Assembly (NCBI GenBank): GCA_012729835.1
Contig: JAAYCK010000028.1
Span: forward strand, 27,481-91,480
DNA length: 64,000 nucleotides
Direction of reading: 5' to 3'
Origin: Syntrophomonadaceae bacterium
Lineage (GTDB): Bacteria; Bacillota; Syntrophomonadia; Syntrophomonadales; Syntrophomonadaceae
Shown piece after piece: positions 49,881-58,800 of this stretch. The notes beneath the pieces were generated by a model. That model was not told the origin of the DNA. It worked only from the letters and a program-made list of their open reading frames with translations, and ran no database searches. The translations under genes and the position numbers were made by a program. How positions within the stretch are numbered: the stretch's first letter is position 1; every line of letters begins with the position of its first letter.

Positions 49881-50006
49881 ATGAAAATGTTTTATCAAAA
49901 ACACGGGTTCATTTTCAGCGGCAAGGCTTCTGATTTGCAGAATCTATTTAAAGATTATCCAGCGGGAATTACCTTGCTTCAATATATAAACCTGAACCTA
50001 AATTGA
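49881..50006 (+). CDS. Candidate 41-residue protein
   Basis: ATG 49881 follows GAGGTGAT by five bases. The product starts MKMFYQKHGFIFSGKASDLQ and ends in QYINLNLN: one short amphipathic and mildly basic chain, no membrane segment. TTGCAT (about 49831) and CATAAA, 17 bases apart, could be a promoter. A GCACCC-TAAC-GGGTGC hairpin at 50087-50102 could end the transcript. I do not recognise it. The ribosome site and isolated promoter favour a real gene over chance. Confidence 0.5.
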   Translation: MKMFYQKHGFIFSGKASDLQNLFKDYPAGITLLQYINLNLN

Positions 50007-50017
50007 AACCCACAATG

Positions 50018-50064
50018 TAAATCATCTGTGTTCATCTGTGCCTGCCGAAGGCATCTGTGTCCAT
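50018..50064. repeat. Partial intergenic repeat, copy E
   Basis: ATCATCTGTGTTCATCTGTG, then CCTGCCGAAGGC, then ATCTGTGTCCAT. The repeat arm is interrupted by a small GCC-GAA-GGC hairpin. Confidence 0.5.
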
Positions 50065-50132
50065 AACTCCAGAGTGCAACCCATGCACCCTAACGGGTGC
50101 TATTAATGACGCTGTGTTAAATTACGTAGTCC

Positions 50133-51230
50133 TTAGGCCAACCCAATTGTCTGCAGCTCTTCGCCGTTGATTAACCGCCGGGCTGTCCTGGCACAGGCAG
50201 CCAGGGTAAGAAAGAATTCTTTTTCTGCTTCCAGCCCTCGTCCCATAGTGGTCATCTTCAAACCGCTTTCTTCCAGGAGCCTGAGATCGGCTGTACCATC
50301 CTCCAGACAGATCCGATAACGATCAATGATCTTTTCCCTAAACAACTGTTCCATGATCAGATCCATCTTATCTCTTTCCAGCTGAGGTAGCGGAACAATA
50401 GCATTTACCCGGCATATCCGCGAAAGAACCGTTAGAGTATGGTGGCTTATCCCACGATGGCGCACCCGGGAATCGGCAAAACTGATACGAGGTATAGCGA
50501 TCGCCTTGCCCCCCAGGGTATCTACCGCGTTAAGTATTTCTCCCTGTTCCACCCCGGAAAAACCCCAACGGGTACCGGTCCCCACAATTCCCGGGCCCAT
50601 AGCGACTATGATAAGATCAGCTCCTGCTACCTTCCTGGCCGCCAGCATACCGGAATAGATGTTGACTGCTTCCAAATCGCCGCCGAAACTATGGCCGGTA
50701 GTCACCGTAGTTTCCAGCAAACCGGCCTGCTTCAGCCATTCAACATTATTGCTAAAGGAGATGGGCAGGGCTGCTCCATCGGTCATAACATAGACTATCT
50801 TTATTCCAGAATCACGCAGGTATATACAAAGCGGGGCTAACATGGAATGCAGGGTCCCCACCAGCACAGGTATTCCCTCCAGCGAATCGGCTTTGACCAT
50901 CTCTCCGTGATGTGGGCTGTCTTCCTCTTCCACACTAAGGACTTTTAATTGCAGCGGAGTATACCGAAGCTTCATGATATGGCCACCGGGCTGCAGTTCA
51001 CGGTTATAAGCGTCCAAATTGGCAATTACATAATGATAGCCACCTGTTCCCAGCCCCAGGGTCTGGGCAGTGGTATTGATAAGAACTTCCTGCCCGGGTT
51101 CAATCTCGCCCACCAACTCAGGATAGGCTATACAGGGTTCTTCTTTTCCTTCAAAAAAGGCAGTAAATCCTTTTATACCCGGACGAGAGAACAGTTCCTG
51201 CTTGATGATGGCACGTTTGAATTCGATCAT
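50133..51230 (-). CDS. DUF3866 family protein
   Basis: A 365-residue soluble protein of the DUF3866 family, conserved in Bacillota and Actinomycetota without known function. INTTAQTLGLGTGGYHYVIA, GGHIMKLRYTPLQLKVLSVE, VTTGHSFGGDLEAVNIYSGM, VAMGPGIVGTGTRWGFSGVE and SFADSRVRHRGISHHTLTVL are the recognisable blocks. It starts at ATG 51230, overlapping the peptidase stop by one base (TAATG), so translation is coupled. The start six codons upstream is less likely. Confidence 0.83.
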   Translation of the reverse strand: MIEFKRAIIKQELFSRPGIKGFTAFFEGKEEPCIAYPELVGEIEPGQEVLINTTAQTLGLGTGGYHYVIANLDAYNRELQPGGHIMKLRYTPLQLKVLSVEEEDSPHHGEMVKADSLEGIPVLVGTLHSMLAPLCIYLRDSGIKIVYVMTDGAALPISFSNNVEWLKQAGLLETTVTTGHSFGGDLEAVNIYSGMLAARKVAGADLIIVAMGPGIVGTGTRWGFSGVEQGEILNAVDTLGGKAIAIPRISFADSRVRHRGISHHTLTVLSRICRVNAIVPLPQLERDKMDLIMEQLFREKIIDRYRICLEDGTADLRLLEESGLKMTTMGRGLEAEKEFFLTLAACARTARRLINGEELQTIGLA

Positions 51231-52363
51231 TAGACTACCTGCGTCCACTTTCTTCCGGCTTGTTCGATAATAGCCAGGACCAGTCGGGCATCATCTACCA
51301 GGTCTTTGACCAGGATGTATTCATCTGTAGTATGAACTGAATTCATGCCGGTAGCCAGATTGGCGCAGCGGATGCCAGCGCCGTTCACCATACTGGCGTC
51401 GCTTCCTCCGCCGGTACTGACCAGCTGGGGAGCTAGTCCTATACTTTGGGCAGCGGCAATTGCCAGTTCAACTACCTCTTCAGCTGGGTCCAGCTTCATC
51501 TCCGGATAGAGGAACTTGATTTCCACTTCCACCTGAGCGCCATTGGCTTCAACCGTATTGGTAAAGGTTTGCACCAGTTCATCGGTGATTTTGTCAAGAT
51601 ATTCCCGCTGTAAACTGCGAGCTTCTCCTTTTATACGGCAGGAAGGAGCTACAATATTACGGGCAACTCCTCCTTCAATGGTTCCAAAATTGCAGGTGGT
51701 CTGAGCGTCGATCCTTCCACAGGGCATGACCGCCAAAGCTTTAGCCGCGACCTGAATGGCATTCAGCCCTTGTTCAGGGCTGATCCCGGCATGGGCCGCT
51801 TTGCCATAAACGGTGTATTCTATCTCGTTTTGACAGGGCGACCGGACTACGATACAGCCTGGTTCCCCTCCTGAATCCAGCACATAAGCCAATCTTGCTT
51901 TCACCCGGGTGAAGTCAAAAACCTTCGATCCCATCAAGCCCTGTTCCTCACTTATGGTAAAAAGGTACTCCAATGGCGGATGCGGCAATTTGCGCTCCCG
52001 TAAAACCTCCAGGGCTTCGAGCATAGCGGCAATTGCGGCCTTGTCATCTGAACCCAGGATGGTTGGGCCGGCACTGATTATCCGGTCTCCTTCAACTAAG
52101 GCTTTGACCCCGGTTCCTGGCTGAACGGTATCCATATGCGCCACAAAGAGCAGTGATTCAGTATCAAGAGTTCCGGGTATGTTGACCAACAAATTACCGG
52201 AATCGCCTCCCACCAGATCAGCAGCTCCGTCTTCCATCGTCCGGCAGCCCAAACGTTCAAATTCTTCGGCCAGGAGATCCCGAAGTTTCCCCTCCTGCCC
52301 TGATGGTGAATCTGTTTCCACCAGCCTGATAAAACGCTGAAGCAGTCTTTGCTCATTAATCAT
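51230..52363 (-). CDS. M20-family metallopeptidase (PepT-like/YqjE)
   Basis: A 377-residue di-zinc peptidase, PepT/CPG2-like. Zinc ligands are in LFVAHMDTVQPGTG, ILGSDDKAAIAAML, FTISEEQGLMGSKVF and the late NSVHTTDEYI; YGKAAHAGISPEQGLNAI belongs to the dimerisation domain. GGAG lies eight bases before ATG 52363; the GTG three codons earlier overlaps that site. Probably degrades small peptides in the cytoplasm. Paired with DUF3866 through overlapping codons. Confidence 0.9.
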   Translation of the reverse strand: MINEQRLLQRFIRLVETDSPSGQEGKLRDLLAEEFERLGCRTMEDGAADLVGGDSGNLLVNIPGTLDTESLLFVAHMDTVQPGTGVKALVEGDRIISAGPTILGSDDKAAIAAMLEALEVLRERKLPHPPLEYLFTISEEQGLMGSKVFDFTRVKARLAYVLDSGGEPGCIVVRSPCQNEIEYTVYGKAAHAGISPEQGLNAIQVAAKALAVMPCGRIDAQTTCNFGTIEGGVARNIVAPSCRIKGEARSLQREYLDKITDELVQTFTNTVEANGAQVEVEIKFLYPEMKLDPAEEVVELAIAAAQSIGLAPQLVSTGGGSDASMVNGAGIRCANLATGMNSVHTTDEYILVKDLVDDARLVLAIIEQAGRKWTQVV

Positions 52364-52425
52364 AGCTGTCACTCCAAATCATAATTGTAGCAGACCCGAA
52401 TCCGGCTTATTATACCGACGGTTCT

Positions 52426-53271
52426 CTAATCCTCTGAGGAAACTGCAGGTTTGGGCCGGCCCCACTGATCAAGTGCCCGCAGCCATGCCACCTTCTCAAT
52501 AGTATTGCTCAAAGAATATTTTTCAGTATAGATGTGCATGGCGACCAGGAACAGCAAAAAACCGGCACGATACCAAAACGGCAGGAAAATAACCGCAAAA
52601 TAGCCCAGGGACAGCCCCAGCACGTTGGATCCAGCATCTCCCATCATGGTGCGGGCACCTAAATCAAAACGGAAATAGTATAGAACTGAACCCAGTAACG
52701 GTGCCACCAACATCCAATCCACTTTGCCGGCTGCCAGGCCAATAATGACCATCAGAAAGAAGAAATAGCCTTTGACCGCTCTCCCCGGCCGCAAATCCAG
52801 GAGATTTATGAGATTGGTGAACAGTGCGATGAGCAGCGTATTTATGATGAAATCCGCTATGGCAGGTGAATGAAAGTAAGCCAAAAACATGGCCAGCGCA
52901 AAGCCACCACTAGCCTTTAAACCACCGGTGGTAAGCCTTCCCCGGAGCAGAGAACCAATGTGTCCTTTGAAGCCCAGGGTATCTCGCTGCCCCAGCATAT
53001 CGTCAATAAAACCAAGAAAGGAGATCGTCATCAGACCGAGTATAAAAAGGTCATACGAAGATAGATAGCGCGAGAAAAGAGCGGCCACCATATATGCCAG
53101 CAACACTGCTGCGGGAAAACTAATTCCTACACTAACCGGGATACTTTGTCCAAGATAATTGGGCCTGACCGCCCCGTTATTAGTCAGCATATCCAGTAAA
53201 TAGCGCAAAATCAGGGCTTCGGCCATTACTCCTACTATCAATGCCAAGCCTGCTACCACCAGAGTGTTCAC
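52426..53271 (-). CDS. MraY/WecA-like glycosyl-1-phosphate transferase
   Basis: A 281-residue polytopic membrane protein (about nine or ten helices) of the GT4-like PNPT superfamily, short of MraY length. LGFIDDMLGQRDTLGFKGHI gives the D-D motif, TNLINLLDLRPGRAVKGYFF the N-x-x-N-x-x-D-type motif, and ARTMMGDAGSNVLGLSLGYF the third conserved Asp loop. Such enzymes add sugar phosphate to polyprenyl phosphate. Starts at GTG 53271, overlapping the GT2 stop (GTGA). Found with SteA/SteB, so probably envelope-related. Confidence 0.85.
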   Translation of the reverse strand: MNTLVVAGLALIVGVMAEALILRYLLDMLTNNGAVRPNYLGQSIPVSVGISFPAAVLLAYMVAALFSRYLSSYDLFILGLMTISFLGFIDDMLGQRDTLGFKGHIGSLLRGRLTTGGLKASGGFALAMFLAYFHSPAIADFIINTLLIALFTNLINLLDLRPGRAVKGYFFFLMVIIGLAAGKVDWMLVAPLLGSVLYYFRFDLGARTMMGDAGSNVLGLSLGYFAVIFLPFWYRAGFLLFLVAMHIYTEKYSLSNTIEKVAWLRALDQWGRPKPAVSSED

Positions 53272-53942
53272 CTCTTAACCCTCCTCATTTCGCGCAAAAC
53301 CTGCAACACATTAAGGAATTGGCGGCCTCGGTGAAGAAAACCCTGTAAATCACGTCCAGTTTCATTATGAGTCATCGTAGTGGGTATCTCTAAGACCCGC
53401 AAACCCTGCTCCAGTGCTCGAATGGTCATGCCCAGTTCCACTCCGTAAGCCTCGTGGAAGGGGGTGACTGCTTTCAGCGCTGCCGCAGTCATAGCCCGTT
53501 GACCGGAGAGTGGAGCAGTACTATCAGACATACCCGCGCGCCGCAGCGCTCTGGCGGCAGTGCCCTTTACCAGACCGAAGCCTCCCTTTTTACTGGGAGG
53601 GGGAAATGCAGCTATGGCCAGATCACAGCTACCAGTTAAGACTGGTTCTATGAGCTTGGCTGCTTCTCCGGCTGAGTAACCCAAATCAGCATCCAGAAAT
53701 ACAATCACATCAGCATTTAAGCGAGGCAAAACTGCGTTCATGGCTCCACCTTTGCCTCTATTGGGTTGGAGATCAATCACTTCAGCGCCTGCCTTCCTGG
53801 CAAGTGTTGAAGTATTATCGCTAGACCCATCATTTACCACTATTATCTGATCTACCAGCGGAATATCACGAATAGCCTCAATAGTACTGACTATACGTTT
53901 CTCTTCATTGTAAGCCGGGACCACTACTGTTACGTTGGGCAT
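53268..53942 (-). CDS. GT2 glycosyltransferase (DPM1/polyprenyl-linked type)
   Basis: A 224-residue GT-A enzyme with TVVVPAYNEEKRIVSTIEAI, IIVVNDGSSDNTSTLARKAG and VIFLDADLGYSAGEAAKLIE (the DxD motif). SGQRAMTAAALKAVTPFHEA and a C-terminal TTMTHNETGRDLQGFLHRGR recall dolichol-phosphate-mannose-synthase relatives. ATG 53942 is five bases after GGGAGG; a start 13 codons upstream falls in the previous gene. Couples to the PNPT gene by a four-base overlap. Confidence 0.88.
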   Translation of the reverse strand: MPNVTVVVPAYNEEKRIVSTIEAIRDIPLVDQIIVVNDGSSDNTSTLARKAGAEVIDLQPNRGKGGAMNAVLPRLNADVIVFLDADLGYSAGEAAKLIEPVLTGSCDLAIAAFPPPSKKGGFGLVKGTAARALRRAGMSDSTAPLSGQRAMTAAALKAVTPFHEAYGVELGMTIRALEQGLRVLEIPTTMTHNETGRDLQGFLHRGRQFLNVLQVLREMRRVKR

Positions 53943-53958
53943 AGATTCCTCCCTAGGT

Positions 53959-54855
53959 CTATTCGCCACTAACGGCGCCAAGTGTGAGTGAAGGCATGAA
54001 TTTCTGAGCTGTGGGTTTCATGCCGTAATTTCCGGGTTCTCCTTCCATGGCCAGGACCAGCGAAACTTGCCCGGGGCTCAGGTCAACGTCATCTACTGTC
54101 GTAATGTTTTCCTTCTGATAGTTCTCCATACACGAATAGGTTACCGCGGAAGTCTCCACTCCGAAGGCCTTGATGCCCTGGTTGGAAAGGTAGCTGATCA
54201 ATCCCCGATCAAAGCTGTCCGCATAATAGGCACCCAGATTATTGGATCCACCAAGCACTATTACACCGTTGACAGGCATGGAGCTATCTCCGGTGAATCT
54301 GACCAACTCATTCGATTGTAAAAAGGTTCTAACCTCTGGTTGCGCCTGGCCGATGATTACAGTTCCTACACTGGCAGCTATATATCTGCGCAGGGTATCG
54401 GATGATGTCTTAGCATCCAGATTATAGTATTCCAGAAGAGCAGCTTGCTGCTCAGTATTCTCTAACTTCATTTTAGCCAGCACTACTGTTTTGGAAACCA
54501 CCTGTGCTCCAGCCATGGAAAGAGCATTCTGCAGGCCGGCCGGCACATCGCTGTCACCGCAAACCACCAAGGCTACCTTATAATCCTTCAGGTGTCCCTG
54601 GATCAAAAGCGGCTGTACTGCCTGGCTATAGTTTTCATATTTGTTAATAATATTTGACTTATATTCATTATCGCTGGTAAGCTCAGCCTCCCGCGTCCGC
54701 AGAGTTTCAAACTGCTGTTCCAGGCGGTCGATAACCTTCTTTTGTTGATCGACCAGAAGATCGTCTCCGACAATGGTGCTCCCAATCAGAATACCTAGCC
54801 CCAAAGCCAGGAAAACCGCTACAATAGATGCAATATGATATCGTATGTCGATCAT
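53959..54855 (-). CDS. steB: SteB/MctB-family envelope protein
   Basis: A 298-residue protein with one N-terminal membrane helix (HIASIVAVFLALGLGILIGS), a coiled-coil (about 35-75), and an extracytoplasmic mixed domain. The family was first described as a copper-transport protein (MctB) in mycobacteria and as SteB, partner of SteA at the division septum, in corynebacteria. With SteA next door, the SteB role fits better. No metal-binding motif is evident. Confidence 0.82.
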   Translation of the reverse strand: MIDIRYHIASIVAVFLALGLGILIGSTIVGDDLLVDQQKKVIDRLEQQFETLRTREAELTSDNEYKSNIINKYENYSQAVQPLLIQGHLKDYKVALVVCGDSDVPAGLQNALSMAGAQVVSKTVVLAKMKLENTEQQAALLEYYNLDAKTSSDTLRRYIAASVGTVIIGQAQPEVRTFLQSNELVRFTGDSSMPVNGVIVLGGSNNLGAYYADSFDRGLISYLSNQGIKAFGVETSAVTYSCMENYQKENITTVDDVDLSPGQVSLVLAMEGEPGNYGMKPTAQKFMPSLTLGAVSGE

Positions 54856-54887
54856 TTTTCCACTCCTTTAACGGACGTTGATAAAAT

Positions 54888-55104
54888 AGACGCAGATTAA
54901 CGCAGATTTTTATGATTAACGCAGTTTTTTATTATGCCGTCATTGCGAGCAAAGCGCGGCAATCAAAAAGACAAGGCAGGGGAAGATTGCTTCGCTACAC
55001 TCGCAATGACAATCTAACAGCTACTGTACCATATCGCATAATATATCAATTGCGAAATTTGAGTTATTAAATCTGTGTTAATCCGTGTTAATCTGTGGCA
55101 AAAA
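54888..55104. repeat. Imperfect inverted intergenic repeat, copy B
   Basis: Left arm AGACGCAGATTAACGCAGAT then TTATGATTAACGCAG; right arm AAATCTGTGTTAATCCGTGT then TAATCTGTGGCA. It is the same element as copy A at 42100-42199, but its loop is enlarged by another palindrome. Lies in the steA-steB gap. Confidence 0.7.
54939..55010. repeat. Palindromic element nested in copy B
   Basis: GTCATTGCGAG and CTCGCAATGAC form perfect 11-bp ends of a 72-base element, with GCGGCAATC and GATTGCTTCGC as inner arms. The GTCATTGCGAG type of terminal repeat is common in intergenic elements of many genomes. It has no coding capacity and may be a mobile miniature element. Confidence 0.75.
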
Positions 55105-55113
55105 AACCCATGG

Positions 55114-56235
55114 TTATATGTTAAATAATAGCTTTAGCTGCAGTGAAAGCAAACGGAAAAATGGTTTGGTGGCTGGAGAAACTATGAGAATAATCGCGAT
55201 AGGGATCATGGCTGCCAGTATTAGTTGAAAAAGATATCGTTTCTTGATGCTTTGCTGGTAGAGCTGGCTTACCCCACGAGCATCGACCAGAATAGACCCC
55301 ACCTTCATCCTAACCAGGAAGGTGCTGCCCATTCCCTTGCGCCCTTTTTCCAAAAAATCTATCATATTTGAGTGCGCTCCTACCGCTACTATCAAGCTGG
55401 CTCCATATTCCCAGGCCAGTATCATGGCCAGGTCTTCACTGGTTCCCGGCAGAGGGAAAACGATAGCTTGTACCCCCATGGCTTCAACCCTGGATAATCC
55501 AGGTGCCGCACCATCGGCATAGGCATGCACCACGATTTCCGCCCCGCATTTCAAGGCATCATCTGATACGCTGTCCATATCACCGACAATGATATCCGGC
55601 ACCAGTCCGAATTCCAATAGTGCATCGGCACCGCCATCGACCCCAATCAGGACCGGGCTTTCATCCTGAATATATGAATGGATAGCCTTAAGATCTTCTT
55701 TATAACTGCTGCCCCTGACTACCACAAGGACATGACGATTCAACATATATGTATCAAGATTGGGCACCTCTATATTGCCCAATAAGATGTCTTTCTCTTT
55801 CAACGCGTATTCCAGGGTGTTTTCAACGAAGCGCTCCAGTTCCTGCCCGGCGTTGTCATTGCCCTCCTTCATCTTATCAATGACATCCTCCAGGCTGAGT
55901 TCCCTACCCATAGTAATACAGCGTTTCCCCTGAACTACCTTATTGCCCCTAATCTCAAGCTGGGAACCCTCTTTTATCTCATCAAATACCACACTCCCCA
56001 CCTCATCCAGGATGGGTATGCCTGCCTTGAGAAGTTTATATGCGCCTTTGGCAGGGTAACGTCCAGTAATCGAAGGCTGTACATTGATGATGGCTTGCGG
56101 CTTTAATTCTATCAGCGAATTGGCTGCGACTTCATCGATATCATCATGATCTATGATAGCTATTTCGTTCCTTCGGAGACGTTTAACCAGATTCTTGGTG
56201 CGCCGGTCTAGTCTGACCCGGCCTTTGGCCAACAT
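55114..56235 (-). CDS. steA: SteA-like cytokinetic ring protein
   Basis: A 373-residue protein. The N-terminal two-thirds include a thiamin pyrophosphokinase-like Rossmann region with LIGVDGGADALLEFGLVPDI and VGDMDSVSDDALKCGAEIVV. A C-terminal membrane helix (LFQLILAAMIPIAIILIVSP) anchors it. In corynebacteria SteA acts with SteB in cell division. The genes for SteB, a GT2 and a PNPT enzyme follow across a repeat-filled 258-base gap. Confidence 0.85.
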   Translation of the reverse strand: MLAKGRVRLDRRTKNLVKRLRRNEIAIIDHDDIDEVAANSLIELKPQAIINVQPSITGRYPAKGAYKLLKAGIPILDEVGSVVFDEIKEGSQLEIRGNKVVQGKRCITMGRELSLEDVIDKMKEGNDNAGQELERFVENTLEYALKEKDILLGNIEVPNLDTYMLNRHVLVVVRGSSYKEDLKAIHSYIQDESPVLIGVDGGADALLEFGLVPDIIVGDMDSVSDDALKCGAEIVVHAYADGAAPGLSRVEAMGVQAIVFPLPGTSEDLAMILAWEYGASLIVAVGAHSNMIDFLEKGRKGMGSTFLVRMKVGSILVDARGVSQLYQQSIKKRYLFQLILAAMIPIAIILIVSPATKPFFRLLSLQLKLLFNI

Positions 56236-56350
56236 TTCTACTCATCACCTCGGTATTTATGGGGAATACTCTTTACTCGCCTCTATATTACCATATAGTA
56301 GTCTTTTATAAAAATCTAAGGCAGATAGCGGTTAATGACTAATCCTTTCG

Positions 56351-56397
56351 CAAAACAAAACACCTCCTGCTGCCTTTTTGTTACGCTACAGGAGGTG
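56351..56397 (-). terminator. Intrinsic terminator after spo0A
   Basis: On the minus strand CACCTCCTG pairs with CAGGAGGTG across a 19-base loop, then TTTTGTTTTG. It lies 16 bases after the spo0A stop. Confidence 0.8.
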
Positions 56398-56412
56398 CTG
56401 ATAAGAACGATT

Positions 56413-57219
56413 TTAACTGACTTTGGATTCCAGTCTTAATCTGTCGGCAATTATAGCTATGAATTCTGAGTTAGTAGGTTTGCCCCTTTCGCCGCTGATG
56501 GTATAGCCGAATACCTTGGTTATCTTTTCGATATCGCCACGATCCCAGGCCAATTCGATAGCATGACGGATGGCGCGTTCTACCCGGCTGGGAGTCGTTT
56601 CATACTTGGTGGCGATAGTTGGATAAAGTTCTTTGGTAACAGCACCCAGGTAATTGATCTCTTCCACCACTAGCATAATGGCATCGCGTAGATACTGATA
56701 ACCCTTTACATGTGCCGGTACTCCAATCTCATGGATCACCTTGGTAACCTCGACCTCCAAATTTTTGGGTACAGCAGTCGGACGGGCGAATACTGAGATC
56801 GGTGTGGAATTCTCAGAACGGCTCTGTTGAATGTCACGGGCTACCTGCCGTACGCGGTCGCCTAACACCTGTAGGTTAAACGGCTTGAGTATGTAGTAGT
56901 CAGCTCCCAATTGAACCGCCTTCTGGGTAATGTTTTCCTGTCCGAAAGCAGTAAGGATAATGACTTTGGGGCGTTTTTCCAGATTGAGATGGTTCATTTT
57001 CTCTAGTACACCTATACCGTCCATATACGGCATGATCAGGTCGAGTATAAGGACTTCGACTTGCTGTTTTTCTACAACTTCTAATACTTCGATGCCATTG
57101 GCACATACTGCGATCATTTCAAAATCTGGATCATTGGTGAAGTAGTCCTTTAGGATTCCGCAAAATTCCCGATTGTCATCTGCAATGAGTACTTTGATCT
57201 GCTTGGTTTCCTCGAACAT
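56413..57219 (-). CDS. spo0A: Sporulation master response regulator
   Basis: A 268-residue response regulator. The receiver domain has ADDN at 13-16, phospho-Asp60 in [20 protein letters not shown] and Lys in [14 protein letters not shown]. The C-terminal effector domain has [20 protein letters not shown] and the recognition region [20 protein letters not shown], which binds TGTCGAA boxes. It commits the cell to sporulation. Position directly downstream of spoIVB matches Bacillus. A sigma-H promoter overlapping a 0A box lies upstream. Confidence 0.97.
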   Translation of the reverse strand: MFEETKQIKVLIADDNREFCGILKDYFTNDPDFEMIAVCANGIEVLEVVEKQQVEVLILDLIMPYMDGIGVLEKMNHLNLEKRPKVIILTAFGQENITQKAVQLGADYYILKPFNLQVLGDRVRQVARDIQQSRSENSTPISVFARPTAVPKNLEVEVTKVIHEIGVPAHVKGYQYLRDAIMLVVEEINYLGAVTKELYPTIATKYETTPSRVERAIRHAIELAWDRGDIEKITKVFGYTISGERGKPTNSEFIAIIADRLRLESKVS

Positions 57220-57273
57220 ACTAATTGTTTTCCCCCCATCCTATAAAAATGCTTCGCATCTATTTCTAAAACG

Positions 57274-57303
57274 ATTTTCGACGGCACAGCCGGCTTTTCC
57301 TTT
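57274..57303 (-). promoter_or_regulatory. Sigma-H promoter with overlapping 0A box, spo0A
   Basis: On the minus strand AAAGGAAAA (57303-57295), 12 bases, then GTCGAAAAT (57282-57274). Against RnAGGAwww-N11/12-RnnGAATww only one base misses. CGTCGAA overlaps the -10 and matches the 0A box TGTCGAA at six of seven bases, suggesting self-regulation. Confidence 0.72.
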
Positions 57304-57391
57304 TTTTATTCGTTATCAAATTAACCTATTATCTATCAGGCCTACCCAAAAAGATACATGTTTATACAAGATCATATATATACATTTATTA

Positions 57392-58771
57392 TTATTTATA
57401 ATCAGAATTCAGTTTAAATGCTAGTTTGTTTATACCAGTGACCGGATTTTTTGTCGAAAATATTTTTGAACTGATTTTATTTTGCTCTATTTCCGACAAC
57501 ATATTATCCATAAAAATGCCGTAGCCGTGTTGGGGATCATTGAGAAAGACATGCGTTACCGCACCTATAATTCTGTTATTCTGGACAATTGGGCTTCCGC
57601 TCATCCCCTGTATTATACCTCCAGTTAGGCTGAGCAATCTTGGATCATCAACCTTTATAACCATGCCTTTTCCGTTTTGCCTCTGCGGGTAAACCTTTTC
57701 AATAACAACTGAGAATTTTTCGATTTGATCTCCATTAATGACCGTATATATTTCAGCATGTCCGGTCTTGACCTGATGTGCATATCCCACTTCCAATGGA
57801 TAATCGTTTAAGGGATTAGTGATATCAACTGACGTGGTGCCGAAGATACCATAACCTGTATTTCTGCTGATATTTCCTGCTACCTGTCCGCTATTATTGA
57901 AGACCCCTATCTTTTCCCCCGGTTGTCCCGGGCTCCCCATCTTTAAGGTCTGAACAGAAGCGCTTACAATTTTGCCTTTTAATACTTCTACGCCCTGCCT
58001 GGTATCAGCATCCAGAATTATATGGCCCAATGCTCCATATTCTTTGCTCTCTGGATCCCAAAAAGTAAGGGTGCCAACCCCTGCTATACCGTCACGTACA
58101 AATAGCCCGATGCGCCTGCGCCCGGTTTCCTGGCAGGGAATAGCCTTGATCGACCGAGTCAAAAACCTATCCTGCCGTTTTATATTAAGCACCAACTGCC
58201 CATCCCCCGTATTATCTACTAGCCTGGCCAGATCGTTCTCGCTGGTTACCCTTTTCCCGTTAACTTGCATTATCAGGTCTCCGATCTGCACCCCGCTATC
58301 CCTGGCTGGATATTCCTTCGTCCCATTTTCTTTGGTAATCGGTGCAAAACCCACCACCATAATTCCTCGGGACTGTAGCATCACCCCGATGGAATGCCCG
58401 CCGACTACCAAGCGCCGGGGCGGTAAGGTTTTAACCGCAATCGACTTTACCGGGATATACCCCAGCAGCGTGAACTGCACACTGGTCTGTCCCGGTTTTA
58501 GGGCAACGATTTCATATCCTTTTGCATCACGGTTGATAGTCACAGCAGGATCTACTGGATTGGAGAATACGCTGTGAGTCGGTTTTGTGACCTGCATAAC
58601 CAGCCGGTTTTCCAGTTGCTGCGGTAGGTCCAGATCGATATGGCTCGATTCCCCTACTACCATTTGTTGATATTCGGGTAGGCTGAGCAGAGTACGAACC
58701 TGTGGATTAAAGCAGAAAACCGCGATCATAAGAGCGAGGATAACCCCGCATACCGGACGAATCTTAGGCAA
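57392..58771 (-). CDS. spoIVB: Stage IV sporulation protein B (SpoIVB peptidase S55)
   Basis: About 459 residues: a signal anchor, a PDZ domain (GVQIGDLIMQVNGKRVTSEN) and the S55 serine-protease domain. Catalytic His region EYGALGHIILDADT and nucleophilic Ser in GIIQGMSGSPIVQNNRIIGA are intact. It signals from the forespore to activate pro-sigma-K processing. An ATG at 58789 is in frame, but TTG 58771 has GGGAG eight bases upstream. A sigma-F-like promoter at 58801-58829 would leave the ATG with almost no leader, so I prefer TTG. Confidence 0.92.
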   Translation of the reverse strand: MPKIRPVCGVILALMIAVFCFNPQVRTLLSLPEYQQMVVGESSHIDLDLPQQLENRLVMQVTKPTHSVFSNPVDPAVTINRDAKGYEIVALKPGQTSVQFTLLGYIPVKSIAVKTLPPRRLVVGGHSIGVMLQSRGIMVVGFAPITKENGTKEYPARDSGVQIGDLIMQVNGKRVTSENDLARLVDNTGDGQLVLNIKRQDRFLTRSIKAIPCQETGRRRIGLFVRDGIAGVGTLTFWDPESKEYGALGHIILDADTRQGVEVLKGKIVSASVQTLKMGSPGQPGEKIGVFNNSGQVAGNISRNTGYGIFGTTSVDITNPLNDYPLEVGYAHQVKTGHAEIYTVINGDQIEKFSVVIEKVYPQRQNGKGMVIKVDDPRLLSLTGGIIQGMSGSPIVQNNRIIGAVTHVFLNDPQHGYGIFMDNMLSEIEQNKISSKIFSTKNPVTGINKLAFKLNSDYK

Positions 58772-58800
58772 ACCATTCACTCCCAGCATTTGCTGGATAG

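Noticed and set aside
49779..49904. 42-codon N-terminal extension of the Nudix gene
   Set aside because: It crosses an intergenic repeat and is antisense to the 41-codon candidate; the ribosome site is at the shorter start.
50087..50102. Terminator GCACCC-TAAC-GGGTGC
   Set aside because: Short stem followed only by TATTAAT; possible end of the 41-codon gene but too weak to list separately.
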